A stretch of 64,000 bases of DNA from Catonia carolina (GCA_035578175.1 JAQMRL010000014.1:18588395-18652394), one strand, 5' to 3'; counted from the stretch's first letter, positions 45,343 to 56,633 are shown. Made by a program: numbers and translations. The notes: generated by a model not told the origin, from the letters alone.

Positions 45343-45732
45343 TTTGTTGTTTAGGTGAACAGCCGGAAGGCTGTTTTCAACCTCTAGAGGTTTACTAAGT
45401 AAAAACGAGGAGAGAAGTGGTTTACTATAGCCTTCCTCACTGAGTTGAAAGAATATGCTTATCAGCATGCCAGGCCTTCCGAAAAGTACTTACTTTCCAC
45501 CCTGCAAATGAAACCTTCACTTCATTCACCAAAGGGTCTGGCTGTATAATGAAATTCATTAACTCTAAGAAGAGATAATTCTAAGTAGTGTCTTTAGCAC
45601 CTCTACCTCTTCTGTTCTTTACAATTGGCTGACTATGTGATAAGAAACAGAACTTCTTTCGTTGCCCTGGAACAAGCAGATCGAGTGCAAATTTAACAAT
45701 GCAATTTAACACGCCACCTGCTCGTTATGGGC
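45343..45732 (-). mobile_element. Family C retroposon, full length with target duplication
   Basis: 390 bp, the same length as the copy in the Harbinger frame. Bounded by AAGAATACAT at 45333-45342 and 45733-45742. It has the 3' hairpin (ACAGCCGGAAGGCTGT on plus) and the CAGACCC core. Confidence 0.85.
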
Positions 45733-45742
45733 AGAAGAATAC

Positions 45743-46589
45743 ATAGTAATCATAATCGAGAATGCAGTTAATGCCTTTCTCTTAGTATAGGTCAACGCAG
45801 AATAAAATGAGCTAAATGTTGATGTAAAATATGTTGAAATCCGACTAATCGTTTAAGAAATGCAAGGATTCAAACTCAGGTGTATTATAATTATGAAACC
45901 GACAGTAAAAGAACTGTTTGAAGATTGGGTAAAAAGTTTGTGCGGGTTGCCTATCCGTTTATTTGATATGAATTTAATTTGCATTTACTCATGTAACAAG
46001 AAAAAGAAGAGATCTTGTGTTAAAGAAAAAGAAGGGAAAAATTTAAAAGTGGAATCCATTTTCTTATTTCTTTTTGTTCATTGAATTAATAAGTTCTTTT
46101 GAAAGAAGAAGGTAGGCTCAGACTTATTCTCGTTTTTTTCTTTTTTTCGTTTTAAGCCGTCAACCGTTTACCTGATTTTCAACCCAACTTTTTCTGTTCA
46201 ACCAATCCTTTCCGACAACTTCCTTTTCGCGTTCTCTTGAAACCCCACCCCCTTCCACCCTCCATCCTCAACCAAACCACTACTAACCTTTAAAATCTCT
46301 CCCGCGCAATTTTCTAACGTCTAACTGGAAATCTCTTAGCAATATACGAGTAATACACCTCCACTCTTTCCTATAGCCTAACTGATATTGGAATGCGACC
46401 AATTTCTTTCAAAGGACTTTTCTAGTACACCTTTTCAATCCCTCCTTTTTACGTTTTTTCAAATTTATTAACTTAACAGATCTTGTTGAAATGAGTTTAA
46501 AATTCAATGGTTTCAGAGGGGTGAATTAAAGTTATTTATTTATGTATTTGAATGTACCGGGTGTCCCACGAAGAAGGGCCGCGATCTAC
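45743..46589. other. Unassigned sequence with one dispersed repeat
   Basis: 45790-45905 matches 19711-19830. The 74-codon frame at 45860-46084 starts inside it and has no recognisable domain. A pyrimidine-rich stretch lies at 46130-46330. GTACCGGGTGTCCCACGAAG at 46555 may be a transposon end. Confidence 0.45.
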
Positions 46590-46886
46590 AAAAAAAAACA
46601 TTCTTTCTACGGGAATTCAGCCTACCCAAGAATTACAGCAGACATGACGCCTACCTTATATTGTAATGCATAAAAAATGTAGTACATGAGGCGAATTTTA
46701 ACCAAAACCTTATAAGGCTTTTTGAGAAAATCGCAATAAAATGAAAAATTACACTAATAAACTACTACTTTAAGTTAACCGATTTTGATGAAAATGTTTG
46801 TGTCGGGTCCTCTAATGGTACGTAACTTAAGTTTCAAGTTTTAAGTTCGTACGACGTTCTGTTCTTGAGATATTTTGTTCACATAT

Positions 46887-46925
<39 letters not shown>

Positions 46926-47048
46926 TCGCTAAAAACATGATTTTCGGGTTCAAACGTGTACATCCGTTGAAAACCCGATTTCAAAAAATCGACATAAAAC
47001 AATACTTTCCTTCCTATATAGCCTATTCACATAAGCAAGAGAAAGTAA
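46590..47048 (-). mobile_element. Family A 5' half
   Basis: Minus copy from the AGCCTACCCAAGAATTACAG segment to the 5' terminus AGCAAGAGAAAGT. CA tract at 46885-46922. Confidence 0.85.
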
Positions 47049-47049
47049 A

Positions 47050-47233
47050 AACCTACAACTTTAAGCACTTTTCTCCACAGAGTGTAGTTTAGCGGTAATT
47101 ACTGATACTCCGTATTTTTAATGTCTACCGAGGTTGATTTTCATTTTGCGTTATTCACTCAAGATTAAAATTAGGTTTTTATGTAGTTCATTATCTACAT
47201 TGTCAAGAGAAATTCGTGTGAGTATTGCAAACC
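47050..47233 (+). mobile_element. Family A 3' end, back to back with the previous piece
   Basis: CCTACAACTTTAAGC to GTCAAGAGAAATTCGTG and a decayed hairpin. The 5' end of a minus copy and the 3' end of a plus copy are joined directly, as at 24922. Confidence 0.7.
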
Positions 47234-47561
47234 TTTTCTGCATCAGTCCAGGGACTACTAATGTTTGATAACTTAAAGGTTCACACATGTTCAGGCTGTA
47301 GAATAGCAGTCTATGTTCTATTACATCGTTGATAGATTATTCAATTTAAGCAACCAATTGTTGTTGATTCAAGAAATAATTTTAAAAAATAATCTTAAAA
47401 ATCATGAAAATTAAATAATTTCAATTTTAAAAATAAATAGAATAAACAGTAATAAAATGTATTAAGAAGATTTATGAGAAGAAAATTAAATATTAAAAGA
47501 AATTAATTCCAGAAGCCAATATTTTAAATTTAACCAAGGAAAATAAAAGAAAGTATAACTT

Positions 47562-47888
47562 TTTTTTATCCCTAATGTGTGTACTTTGCAATCGGTTCAA
47601 TTCAGAACAATAAGCAACCCCATGACCCAATGAGATGAGAATGATGTGTATGTCATGTAAATGAGGTGTAGTCTTGTACAGATACAGACCGACCATTCCT
47701 GGGAGAGTATGGTTAATTAAACCCCAACCTTCAAAGTACACCGGTAACCACTTTCTAGCATTCAAATCCGTATAAAAGTAACTACCTTTACTAAGATTTG
47801 AACCAGGAAACTTCGTCTCCGAAAACCAGCTCTTAAACAGCTGACTCGAGGTGGCGTCTTTACCTCTAGACCAACCCGGTGGTTCGAT
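47562..47888 (-). mobile_element. Family B tRNA-derived SINE
   Basis: Flanked by a 14-bp target duplication AGAAAGTATAACTT (47548-47561 and 47889-47902). A-box TGGTCTAGAGG and B-box GGTTCAAATCT on the minus strand. Confidence 0.9.
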
Positions 47889-47902
47889 AGAAAGTATAAC
47901 TT

Positions 47903-48438
47903 AATTAAATAAATTTTGAAAAATAAGAAATAAGTAAAGAAGATTTGTAAAACAGGAAAAATCCAATTAATAGTGGAACTAATTAAAATGACTTTGATAT
48001 TTTAAAAAATATGAAGATAAGATTTGAATAAGATTATGAACATCTATAAAACCAATTGCAACAATGACCAAGCCCCCATTCGATTACGGTCGATGGAAGG
48101 ACACACAGGCAGCAGATAAGACTCCAAGGAATTTATAAAAAATCGTATAGTAATTTAGTTTTAGGAAGAAGCTTGTAAGGGGAGGGCAAGTAGGTAGAGT
48201 AGGGATAGTTTCAACGGGGCAAGTGTTGTCTCCTTCTCACTTAATGATCATTCCCTCTCTTACTAACTGTATACTACTGTTACAACTACTAGGTGCTTAC
48301 CCCACCACTAAACAGAACAGCTCAGCGGCACAGAGCGTTGGAGGGAAAGCTTCTAGCTAGAACAAATGACCTATAACTATTTAATAATTTAATAATTGAA
48401 CTCATAGGTAGACTTAGAATAATCATTCGATTCAATAT
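47903..48438. other. Unassigned sequence
   Basis: No gene or recognised repeat. Confidence 0.35.
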
Positions 48439-48446
48439 TACAACAA

Positions 48447-48782
48447 CCCACCGGGTTGGTCTAGAGGTAAAGTCGTCGCCAAAATCAGCTGTTTAACAGC
48501 TGATTTTTGGAGACGAAGGTTCCTGGTTCAAATCCTAGTAAAGGTATTTACTTTTATTCGGATTTGAATACTAGACAGTGGTTACCGGTGTACTTTGATG
48601 GTTGAGGTTTAATTAACCATACTCTCTTAGGAATGGTCGGCTTGGGTCTGTACAAGACTACACCTCATTTAAACGTCATACATATCATCCTCGTCTCATT
48701 GGGTCATGGGGTTGCTTATTGTTCTAATAAACAGATTGCAACGTACACAAATTAGGAATAAAAAATAAATAAAAAATAATAA
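48447..48782 (+). mobile_element. Family B tRNA-derived SINE
   Basis: CCCACCGGGTTGGTCTAGAG head, GGTTCAAATCC B-box, palindromic ATCAGCTGTTTAACAGCTGA between them, and an (AATAA)n-like tail. Target duplication TACAACAA (48439-48446, 48783-48790). Confidence 0.88.
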
Positions 48783-48944
48783 TACAACAAATAATTACAT
48801 GACATAAATTAATTTAGAATATATTTAGAGTTATAGCAGTGTCATCAATAAATTCAATTCAAATCAATAATTTTGTAACATAATTTTGCCAATTTTTCAA
48901 ATTTTCAATAGTTTCATTAAATTTATTTTTATCAATTCAATTAT

Positions 48945-49640
48945 TGGCGTATTTCATTTCATATCATTTTATTTCATTTTTAAGTTGCATTACATTCAAC
49001 TGCTCTTACAAAGTTGTTCTTCGTCAGGAAATAATAAATTACTTGAATATAAAATTTGACTGCCATCTTAAATGGACTGAGCACATTCAAGGTCTTTGTC
49101 AACGTTTAAGAAAATTGATATTTACGTTCAAGGAACTAAGAGAAGCACTGAACCGGGATACATTAAAAGTTGTTTACTTATCTATTGTGTAGGCGGTACT
49201 AACGTACGGTATAATTGGGTGGGGTGGTACCAATTTGTCTTCTTTGGACTCCGTACAAAAGGTGCAGAAGTTGATCTTACGAATAAGCAATAAAAGACAA
49301 CCAAGGCATCCTGCGGAACAGCTTCTTCAAGAATTCAACGTACTTGACATCCACTAAATATTATCAAGAGCAGCTCTTATTTTTGCATATAAAAATATAA
49401 ACTATTTTACTACAAGAGCACACCATTATAATACCAGGAACAAGGATCTCTTACTTTTGCACAAGGCCTCAAAAACTTAATACCAAAGGCATTTCTGCTA
49501 TTTAGCGCCCAAACTGCTCAATTTGCTCACCTTACACATTAAAAATATACCGGACATCATGAGGTATGAAAAAGCAGTAACCATTTGGCTATTGGAAGTA
49601 GGGAGAGACGCTATATAAAAAATGGTTACTCCACGAAACA
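48945..49640 (+). pseudogene. Non-LTR retrotransposon reverse transcriptase, C-terminal part (CR1/L2-like)
   Basis: Translation gives INYLNIKFDCHLKWTEHIQG (the YLGIxxDxxLxWxxHI motif with Gly changed to Asn), LRKLIFTFKELREALNRDTL, VVYLSIV, a stop, then AVLTYGIIGWGG (the QSxLxYGIxxWGG motif), SVQKVQKLILRISNKR and AEQLLQEFNVLDIH. These are the end of the RT domain and the following thumb region of a CR1/L2/Jockey-type LINE. Two stops and no upstream RT core make it a dead, 5'-truncated copy. It is a different clade from the elements at 32458 and 39005. Confidence 0.75.
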
Positions 49641-49644
49641 TATA

Positions 49645-49947
49645 GTGTTGTGAGCTCGGCTACCGGTTTCAATTTTAGTTTTCTATTTTTAAATAAATTC
49701 TTTTGTCTTACATATTATATTGTCTGTTTTCTTTTTCATTTGTACATGCAATTTTATAACAGCATATTATTTTTAATAAAAATGTCTTAATAGTTTAATT
49801 AGTATTTAAGTAACTAACATGTAGTTGTATTACTAACACACTAACAGATTATCGTAGTAGTTGCAGTAGTATAATGGACAAAGAAGCACTAAATTGATCT
49901 ACCCTTGAACATGGGAAACCATAGTTGGGTGGATTAATTTCCCAAAT
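49645..49947. other. LINE flank, unassigned
   Basis: May include the 3' UTR of the preceding LINE. No clear tail can be placed. Confidence 0.35.
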
Positions 49948-49958
49948 TAAAAATACGA

Positions 49959-50285
49959 TTTTTTTTTTTAATCCCTAATGTGTGTTCGTTGCAATCTGTT
50001 CAATTCAGAACAATAAGCAACCCCATGACCCAATGAGATGAGGATGATATGTATGACGTGTAAATGAGGTGTAGTCTTGTACAGACTCAGGTCAACCATT
50101 CCTGAGAGAGTATGGTTAATTGAACCCCAACCATCAAAGTACACCGGTAACTACTGTCTAGCACTCAAATCCGTATAAAAGTAACTACCTTTACTAGGAT
50201 TTGAACCAGGAACCTTCGTCTCCGAAAATCAGCTGTTAAACAGCTGATTTTGGCGACGACTTTACCTCTAGACCAACCCGGTGGG
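49959..50285 (-). mobile_element. Family B tRNA-derived SINE
   Basis: 11-bp target duplication TAAAAATACGA (49948-49958 and 50286-50296). A- and B-boxes intact. Within 100 bp of another family B copy in the opposite orientation, so the two form an inverted pair. Confidence 0.9.
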
Positions 50286-50385
50286 TAAAAATACGAATTA
50301 AAAGAAATAGTTTTTAGAATATCAAAGTACAATGAAGGAAATTAACAATTATTTTGTATTGATATTTTTTTGTAAGTAATGGGAA

Positions 50386-50705
50386 CCCGCCGGGTTGGTC
50401 TAGAGGTAAAGTCGTTGCCAAAATCAGCTGTTTAACAGCTGATTTTCGGAGACGAAGGTTCCTGGTTCAAATCCTAGTAAAGGTAGTTATACTTTTATAC
50501 GGATTTGAATGCTAGATAGTGGTTACCGGTTGATGGTTGGGGGTCAATTAACCATACTCTCTCAGGAATGGTCGACCTGAGTCTGTACAAGACTACACCT
50601 CATTTATACGTCATACACATCATCCTCATCTCATTGGGTCATGGGGTTGCTTATTGTTCTGAATTGAACAGATTTCAATGTACACAAATTAGGGATTACA
50701 AAAAA
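50386..50705 (+). mobile_element. Family B tRNA-derived SINE
   Basis: 12-bp target duplication AAGTAATGGGAA (50374-50385 and 50706-50717). Head CCCGCCGGGTTGGTCTAGAG. A ~9-bp gap in the body (ACCGGTTGATGGTTG). Confidence 0.9.
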
Positions 50706-50717
50706 AAGTAATGGGAA

Positions 50718-51164
50718 ATAAATAAATAAATTCAAAAAAAACCAGATTTTCCAGAAATAAAATCGAAACATTTTTTTTACAATTTTCCGTACCGTTCCGT
50801 TTCATTAAAAGTTAGTCAAATTGCGACAAGAGCATAATTTTATTTCTGGTAAATCTCATTATGATATTGGTCAAGATAAAAAATAATGTAATTACAATCG
50901 TTTAATGTTTTGAAAAATGTTAAAGGCGTAGGTAGATCACTAGATTAACATGTTATTCACGTTCTTTTGTTATAATTTCCATTTATTTATATTTTAAAAA
51001 TTATACCTCTAATTTTTTCACTCACTTACTTTTTAACTTATAATTAAAACGTATACATGTATGTACGAGTATAACAAAAGATCAAAGGCACCAGAACATT
51101 ACGTTATGAGTTTTATTAACTTTTTCAGTGCTAAGAAATTCTCTTAGATATTAACTGTGATAAT
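50718..51164. other. Unassigned sequence, partly duplicated at 52445
   Basis: 51068-51165 (ATAACAAAAGATCAAAGGCA, TTTTATTAACTTTTTC) recurs at about 52460-52556 (ATAACACAAGATCAAAGGCT), each directly upstream of a family A 5' end. Confidence 0.6.
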
Positions 51165-51506
51165 TTTTACTTTTTCTTAACTAAATGAATACATATATAG
51201 GGAAAAAAAAGTATTGTTTTCAAGCCGATTTTTCCGAAATTGAGTTTTTATTGGATATACCGGTTTTTTAGACCCCCTGAATCCAAAAACATGTTTTCAG
51301 CTATTGGTCTGTGTGTGTGAACATAATACCTCAAAAACGGAACATCGTACAAACTTGAAACTTAAGTTAGATACTACTACCGGACCCAACACGAACACTT
51401 TCATCAAAATCGGTCAACCGGAAGTAGTAGTTTATTCGTGTTATTTTTCACTTTTTTGCGATTTTCTCATTAACGGCTCATACGATTTTTTTTTAAATCG
51501 CCTCAT

Positions 51507-52336
51507 TTTTTTTTTAACAGTATAGTTTTTCTTTTGCAATCAGTTAATAAATACAATAACTTTAAGCAAATATGAGAAAATCTGAGTAATGTCCTTAGAA
51601 TTAAAACACAAACGACACTCAGTAGTGTGTTTGAAAAAGACCAAACTGTGAAGAAACAAAAAATATATCTATACAAAATCAAACTTGATGAACCGTGAAT
51701 CAACATCCCGAAACACAAAGTGTTGAAGTTTGAGATGACAATGACGATGGTAGAGATGAAAACGACGCCAATTATGAGATGCTGATGATTAGGAGTTGAA
51801 GTAGAAAAGATGAAAAATATTTTAATGACTAACAAAATCGTAGAGGTAAGTCCAATGGTTTAAAGCGTTTCAGTCTGTAAGTATCTTCGCTGTTGTCAAG
51901 GAGGCTAATCGCTAATGGATTCTGATGGTCTTCTAATTTTTGTAAATGTTTTTCGCTATGTTGTTTAATTTCTTCTTTTATGAAGGGCAGGTTTAGGTCA
52001 TTGTGTAGTATTTCATTTGTTACGTACCATTGGGCTGCAGTGATCAGTCTCAGGCATTTTGATTGAAAGCGCTGCAGTATTTCTATATTTGATGAACTAG
52101 CTGTACCCCATAGCTCTAACCCATACGTCCAAATTGGTTTGAGTATTACTTTGTTTACGAGTACTTTATTTTCAAGGGAGAGTTGAGACCTACTGCCTAA
52201 GAGCCAGAATAATTGACGTAACTTCAGCCCAAGTTGCTTTCGTTTCGCCCATACATGACTTCTCCACGTGAGTCTTCGATCTAGATGTACACCCAGATAT
52301 TTAACTTCATCCTTCTGTGGGATTCGCCTCATAAAT
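51507..52336 (-). mobile_element. 5'-truncated Jockey-type LINE
   Basis: Minus oriented with a poly(A) tail (T-run 51506-51517 on plus), flanked by TCGCCTCAT at 51498-51506 and 52337-52345. Carries the end of ORF2 and a ~310-bp 3' region. Confidence 0.85.
51829..52332 (-). pseudogene. Jockey-type reverse transcriptase, C-terminal 160 residues
   Basis: The frame is open over its whole length: KDEVKYLGVHLDRRLTWRSH (end of the RT palm, YLGxxLDxxLTWxxH), LRQLFWLLGSRSQLSLENKV, LKPIWTYGLELWGTASSSNI (P-x-x-x-Y-G-x-x-L-W-G motif), LQRFQSKCLRLITAAQWYVT, then a tail ending LPLRFC and a stop. This order is typical of Drosophila Jockey/BS-like ORF2 proteins. The RT core with FADD and the endonuclease are missing by 5' truncation, so the first Met is incidental. 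The intact frame suggests a recent insertion. Confidence 0.85.
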
Positions 52337-52555
52337 TCGCCTCATTTACTACATTTTTTATGCTCTATAAGATAGCGCCATGTCTGCTGAAATTCTTGGG
52401 GAGGCTGTTTTATGTGTGTTATGGGTGTTTGTATAACTTCATTTATTTTACGGGTGTTATGTATAACACAAGATCAAAGGCTCCAGAACTTCACGTTCTG
52501 AGTTTTATTAACTTTTTCACTGCTAAGACATTCCCTTAGGTATTATAAACTCTGA

Positions 52556-53009
52556 TAATTCTTACTTTTTCTTGCCTAAGTGAATACATATAGGAAGGAA
52601 AGTATTGTTTTCAAGTCGATTTTTCCGAAATCGAGTTTTCATTGGATTTACAGGTTTTCAGACCCCTTGAACCCAAAAATATGTTTTTAGCTATTGGTCT
52701 GTGTGTGTGAACAAAATATCTCAAAAACAGAATATTGTATGAAGTTGAAACTTGAAACATAAGTTAAGTACCACTAGAGAACCCGACACGAAATTTTCAT
52801 CAAAATCGTCCAACCGAAAGTAGCAGTTTATTCGTGCAAATTTTCACTTTTTTGCAATTTTCTAAAAAATGGCTCCGACGATTTATTTTAAATCGTCACA
52901 TTTACTATATTTCTTATGCTCTACAATACTGTACGTGCCATGTCTGCTGAAATTCTTTCGGAGGCGGTGCTCTCGTAGAAAAAATGGAGTTTCAATGATT
53001 TCAGCCTTG
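52556..53009 (+). mobile_element. Family A 5' half
   Basis: ACTTTTTCTTGCC start. It ends near TTTCAATGATTTCAGCCTTG, where a family C copy begins. With its upstream ~95 bp it looks like a duplicate of 51068-51508. Confidence 0.82.
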
Positions 53010-53745
53010 TTATTTAGGTCCACAGCCGAAAGGCTGGTTTGAACCTCTAGTGGTTTTGCTAAGTCAAAACGAGGAGTGATGTGGTTTACAATTGCCTTCC
53101 ACACTGAGTTGAAAGAGTATGCTTATCAGCATTCCAGGCGCTCCGAAAAGCACTTACTTTCCACACTGCAAGTGACATCTTCACTACATTCACCACAGGG
53201 TCTGGCTGTATAATAAAATTTATTACTCCCAGAGGAGATAACTCTGACTTATCCGTTTCAGAACAAAAATAATATTTTTTTAAATGCTGTAATTCCTTTA
53301 TCCTTTGTACTAAAAGGGTGAATTTTAGCTGAAATTAACTAGAAAATATGCAGAAATACTGTTCTAAAGGGTCATATTTTTTCTCTTAAAAATTATAGTG
53401 CTACATGTTCTGAAACATGGATTAAGTAAAAAATGCGCTAACAAACAGGTACAGAATTGTTTCCAAATCGCTCGAAAAAGCCTAATGCACTATCGTGTTT
53501 CGTAATTTATACAAATAACATAACAAAAAACCAAGCTTTAAAACGAGACGTACCAGACATTTTTCTATTTCTTACTTGATGAGATATGCGGTTCCAAACA
53601 CAGGCATCTTCTTTCATTTTACTTAATAAAGTGTGTATTACACCTCTACCTCTTTTATTCTTAAATGATTCAGTCATTTAATTGCCTGACGTGATAAGAA
53701 AGAGAACTATTTTGTAGCTCTGAAACCCGTTAGCAATGCTATTTA
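53010..53745 (-). mobile_element. Family C retroposon split by a ~375-bp insertion
   Basis: 53010-53250 and 53630-53745 are consecutive in the family (AACTCTGACTTA, then GTGTATTACACCTCTACC). The insert at about 53251-53624 is flanked by ACTTA on both sides. It has no frame and matches nothing else in the window. Confidence 0.7.
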
Positions 53746-54084
53746 ATTTTAAAGGTAGTATTACCTCAATTCCACTAACATTAAAGTCAACATGCTTCAC
53801 CTCTGCGAAACAGATATAGAGGTGTGGCTATTAAATAACGAAACTTACGTTGTAAAAAATTTTATTTTACTTTTATACATAATCACTTATTGTCAACTTC
53901 AATGTACACTCCTTCTCTTTCTCTACAACGCTCCATGCGAATTTTCTATTGATGGAAACAGTGCTGGAAGTCATCTTCTGTCAGCTCCTTCAGGACACGT
54001 GCCGCTTTTTCTTTTACAGCTTCCACAGACTCAAATTTTGTCCCTTTTGATGCAGATTTCACCTTAGGGAACAGGTAGAAGATA

Positions 54085-54686
54085 ATAACATGTGGAGAAA
54101 CGTGATTTTTTACTTATGATCCGGAAACGAAGCGCCAATCCATCCACTGGAAGAGTCGAACTTCACCGAAAGCCAAAAATCTCGAATGAGCAAGTCAAAA
54201 TTTACGTAAAGCAATTATGATTGTTTTTTAATATTCATGGGATTGTGTGCCTTCACTGGGTTCCTGACGGTCAAACAATTAATCAATATTACTACCTTGA
54301 GGTACTTTCTAAACTACGTCAAAGAGTAAGGAAAAAAACGCCCCGAAATGTGGAAGGACAAATCATGGGTTCTCCACAAAGACAATGCGCCAGCTCATTC
54401 CGCGTTATCTGTCAAGAGGTTCCTAGCCAAATACAGAATCTCAGTATTAGAACATGCATCTTATTCACCAGATCTTGCAACATGTGACTTCTACCTGTTC
54501 CCTAAGGTGAAATATGCATTAAAAGGAACAAGATTTGAGTCTGTGGAAGCTGTAAAAGAGAAAGCGGCACGTGTCCTGAACGAGATGACAGAAGATAACT
54601 TCCAGCACTGTTGCCAACAACGGAAAATTCGCATGGTTAGATGTAGGGTTAGACAAGGAGTGTATATTAAAGGTGACAATAAGTGA
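54085..54686 (+). pseudogene. Mariner DD34D transposase, catalytic half
   Basis: Begins in the first catalytic region, where GATGATGAAACG of copy 2 is reduced to GGAGAAACG, so the first Asp is lost. It goes on through HGIVCLHWVPDGQTINQYYY and LEVLSKLRQRVRKK, then (after a frameshift near 54340) WKDKSWVLHKDNAPAHSALS with the second Asp, SYSPDLATCDFYLFPKVKYA with the third, and the C-terminus ending VYIKGDNK and a stop. From 54348 the frame is open to the stop (~112 codons). The DNA-binding N-terminal half is absent, as in the sister copies, so the element could only move if a transposase is supplied in trans. Confidence 0.8.
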
Positions 54687-54695
54687 TTATGTATA

Positions 54696-55026
54696 TATTT
54701 TTCTTTTGTAATCCCTAATTTGTGTACGTTGCAATCTGTTCAATTCAGAACAATAAGCAACCCCATGACGTAATTAGATGAGGACGATGTGTATGACGTG
54801 TAAATGAGGTGTAGTCTTGTACAGACCCAGGTCAACCATTCCTGAGTGAATATGGTTAATTAAACCCCAACCATCAAAGTACACCGGTAACCACTGTCTA
54901 ACATTCAAATCCGTATAAAAGTAACTATTTTTACTAAGATTTTAACCATGAACCTTCGTCTCCGAAAATCAGCTGTTAAACAGCTGATTTTGGCGACGAC
55001 TTTACCTCTAGACCAACCCGGTGGGT
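54696..55026 (-). mobile_element. Family B SINE inside the mariner derivative
   Basis: Target duplication TGTATA (54690-54695 and 55027-55032). Complete head with A- and B-box. It inserted in the 3' UTR between the stop codon and the terminal repeat. Confidence 0.85.
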
Positions 55027-55090
55027 TGTATAAAATAAAAATATTTTTTTTTACAACGTTAGTATCGTTATTTAATAGCCACACCTTGTA

Positions 55091-55835
55091 TTTATTTATC
55101 CCGTATTACAAAAGGGAGAATGAATACAAATAGAATTCATGGTAGTAATACTACAAAATTTTATTAAATTGAACTTTAGTGGCTTTATTGAAATACACGT
55201 TCACGGATATTTGGATGGAGTATTAACAAACGGTGAAGAGTATTGTGAATCTTATATCGCTCTGTTTTATCTGGCAAGAAAACTTTTGCGTGAGCTTAGT
55301 TAAAGTTTGAAAAGTTCGACACAGCAAGATACAGTCATCAAAAACAACTTTTGGCTGGAAACAAGACAATGAGTGAATGATTTTTTGATATAAGAACTTT
55401 CAACTTTTACTTCATTTCAAAGATAAAGTTGAGTGTTATATGTTTTTACAATTGTTGCCGTATTTCAAAGAGGAAGTGGAATGGGAGAGAGGAAAAGATG
55501 CTAAGAAACAGAAAATTATTTTCAAATAAAGAAGAATTTGTCGTCAACTTCTCCTCTCTTATTTTAGTTTTGACAATAAACATCTTAAAACGTTTCTATA
55601 ACCTGATTTATTCTTCTATGTTGAAAACCAAAATAAAAAAAAAATTTGTTAAAAAAATACTCACGACTTTCTCTTGCCAATGTAAATAATTCAAAAACAA
55701 AACCTAATTTTAAAAATAAGGGATTGACGCAAAATGGAATAAACCCACTGTAGAACTTAAAAATACGTGCTGTAAAATTTGTGATGCTAAACGAAGATCT
55801 TTAGAAAAAAAATCTAGTAATAAAAATTATAAATT
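55091..55835. other. Unassigned sequence
   Basis: The TCACGACTTTCTCTTGCCAATG tail at 55662-55683 is a family A 3' scrap. Otherwise nothing is recognised, including the 86-codon frame at 55429-55689. Confidence 0.45.
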
Positions 55836-56150
55836 TTTTTACTTTCTCTGACCAATCTGAATATATAGGAAGGAAAGTATTGTTTTCATGTCGATTTTTC
55901 GAAATCGTGTTTTCACCGAATCTACACGTTTTCAGAACCCCTGAACCCAAAAACATGTTTTTAGCGATTGATGTGTGTGTGTATGTGCATGTGTGAGTGT
56001 GCGCGCGCGGGCGTTTGTGTGCGAACAGAATATCTCAATAACGTAACACCGTACGAACTTGAAACTTAAGCAAGGTACTACTACCCGACCCGACACGAAT
56101 AATTTCATCAAAATCGGTCAACCGAAAAGAGTTGTTTATTCGTGTCATTT
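55836..56150 (+). mobile_element. Family A 5' part, plus arm of a foldback
   Basis: ACTTTCTCTGACC start, microsatellite 55970-56020, ends at TCGTGTCATTTTTCAC. It continues directly into a minus-strand piece. Confidence 0.82.
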
Positions 56151-56593
56151 TTCACGTTTTCGTGCAAAAAAAAGAAAATCGCTAATTACCGCTAAACTAA
56201 GCGTTGTACAAAAGAATGGTTGGAATAAAAGTTGTACGATTTTAAATTCTCTTCAACTTTTATTACATATACGTATTTTTGCGCTAAAATGCATGTTAAA
56301 GTCGCAATCTTAAAAAAAACTATTTTTTTACAAGAAAACAAACTTCCCAAGAATTTCAGCAGACATGGCACCTACCCTATCATGTAAAGCATAAAAAATG
56401 TAATAAATCAGGCGATTTTAAAACAAATCGTATAAGCCGTTTTTTGAGAAAATCCCAAAAAAGTGAAAAATTATACGAATAAACTACTACTTCTGGTTGA
56501 CCGATTTTCATAAAAATGTTTGTGTCCGGTTTTCTATTGGTACCTAACTTAAGTTTCAAGTTTCAACTTTGTACGAACTTCTCTTGTTGAGAT

Positions 56594-56633
<40 letters not shown>

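Larger units (their letters stand above)
51165..52412 (+). mobile_element. Family A element with nested Jockey-type LINE
   Basis: 5' end ACTTTTTCTTAAC at 51169. Interrupted at 51507-52336 and resuming CGCCTCATTTACTACATTTT to about 52412, where it is truncated. Confidence 0.82.
53819..55088 (+). mobile_element. Palindromic mariner derivative (3' end at both termini), copy 3
   Basis: TA at 53817-53818 and 55089-55090. The left arm 53819-54083 is the reverse complement of the last transposase codons and 3' end. The same sequence closes the element on the right (54488-55088, with a SINE inside). Without the SINE the element is ~940 bp, like its sisters. The junction GGTAGAAGATAATAACATG (54074-54092) corresponds to that of copy 2. 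Confidence 0.87.

Noticed and set aside
45860..46084. 74-codon frame MKPTVKELFEDW...
   Set aside because: Its start lies in a dispersed repeat shared with 19711-19830 where the frame is not maintained; no domain recognised.
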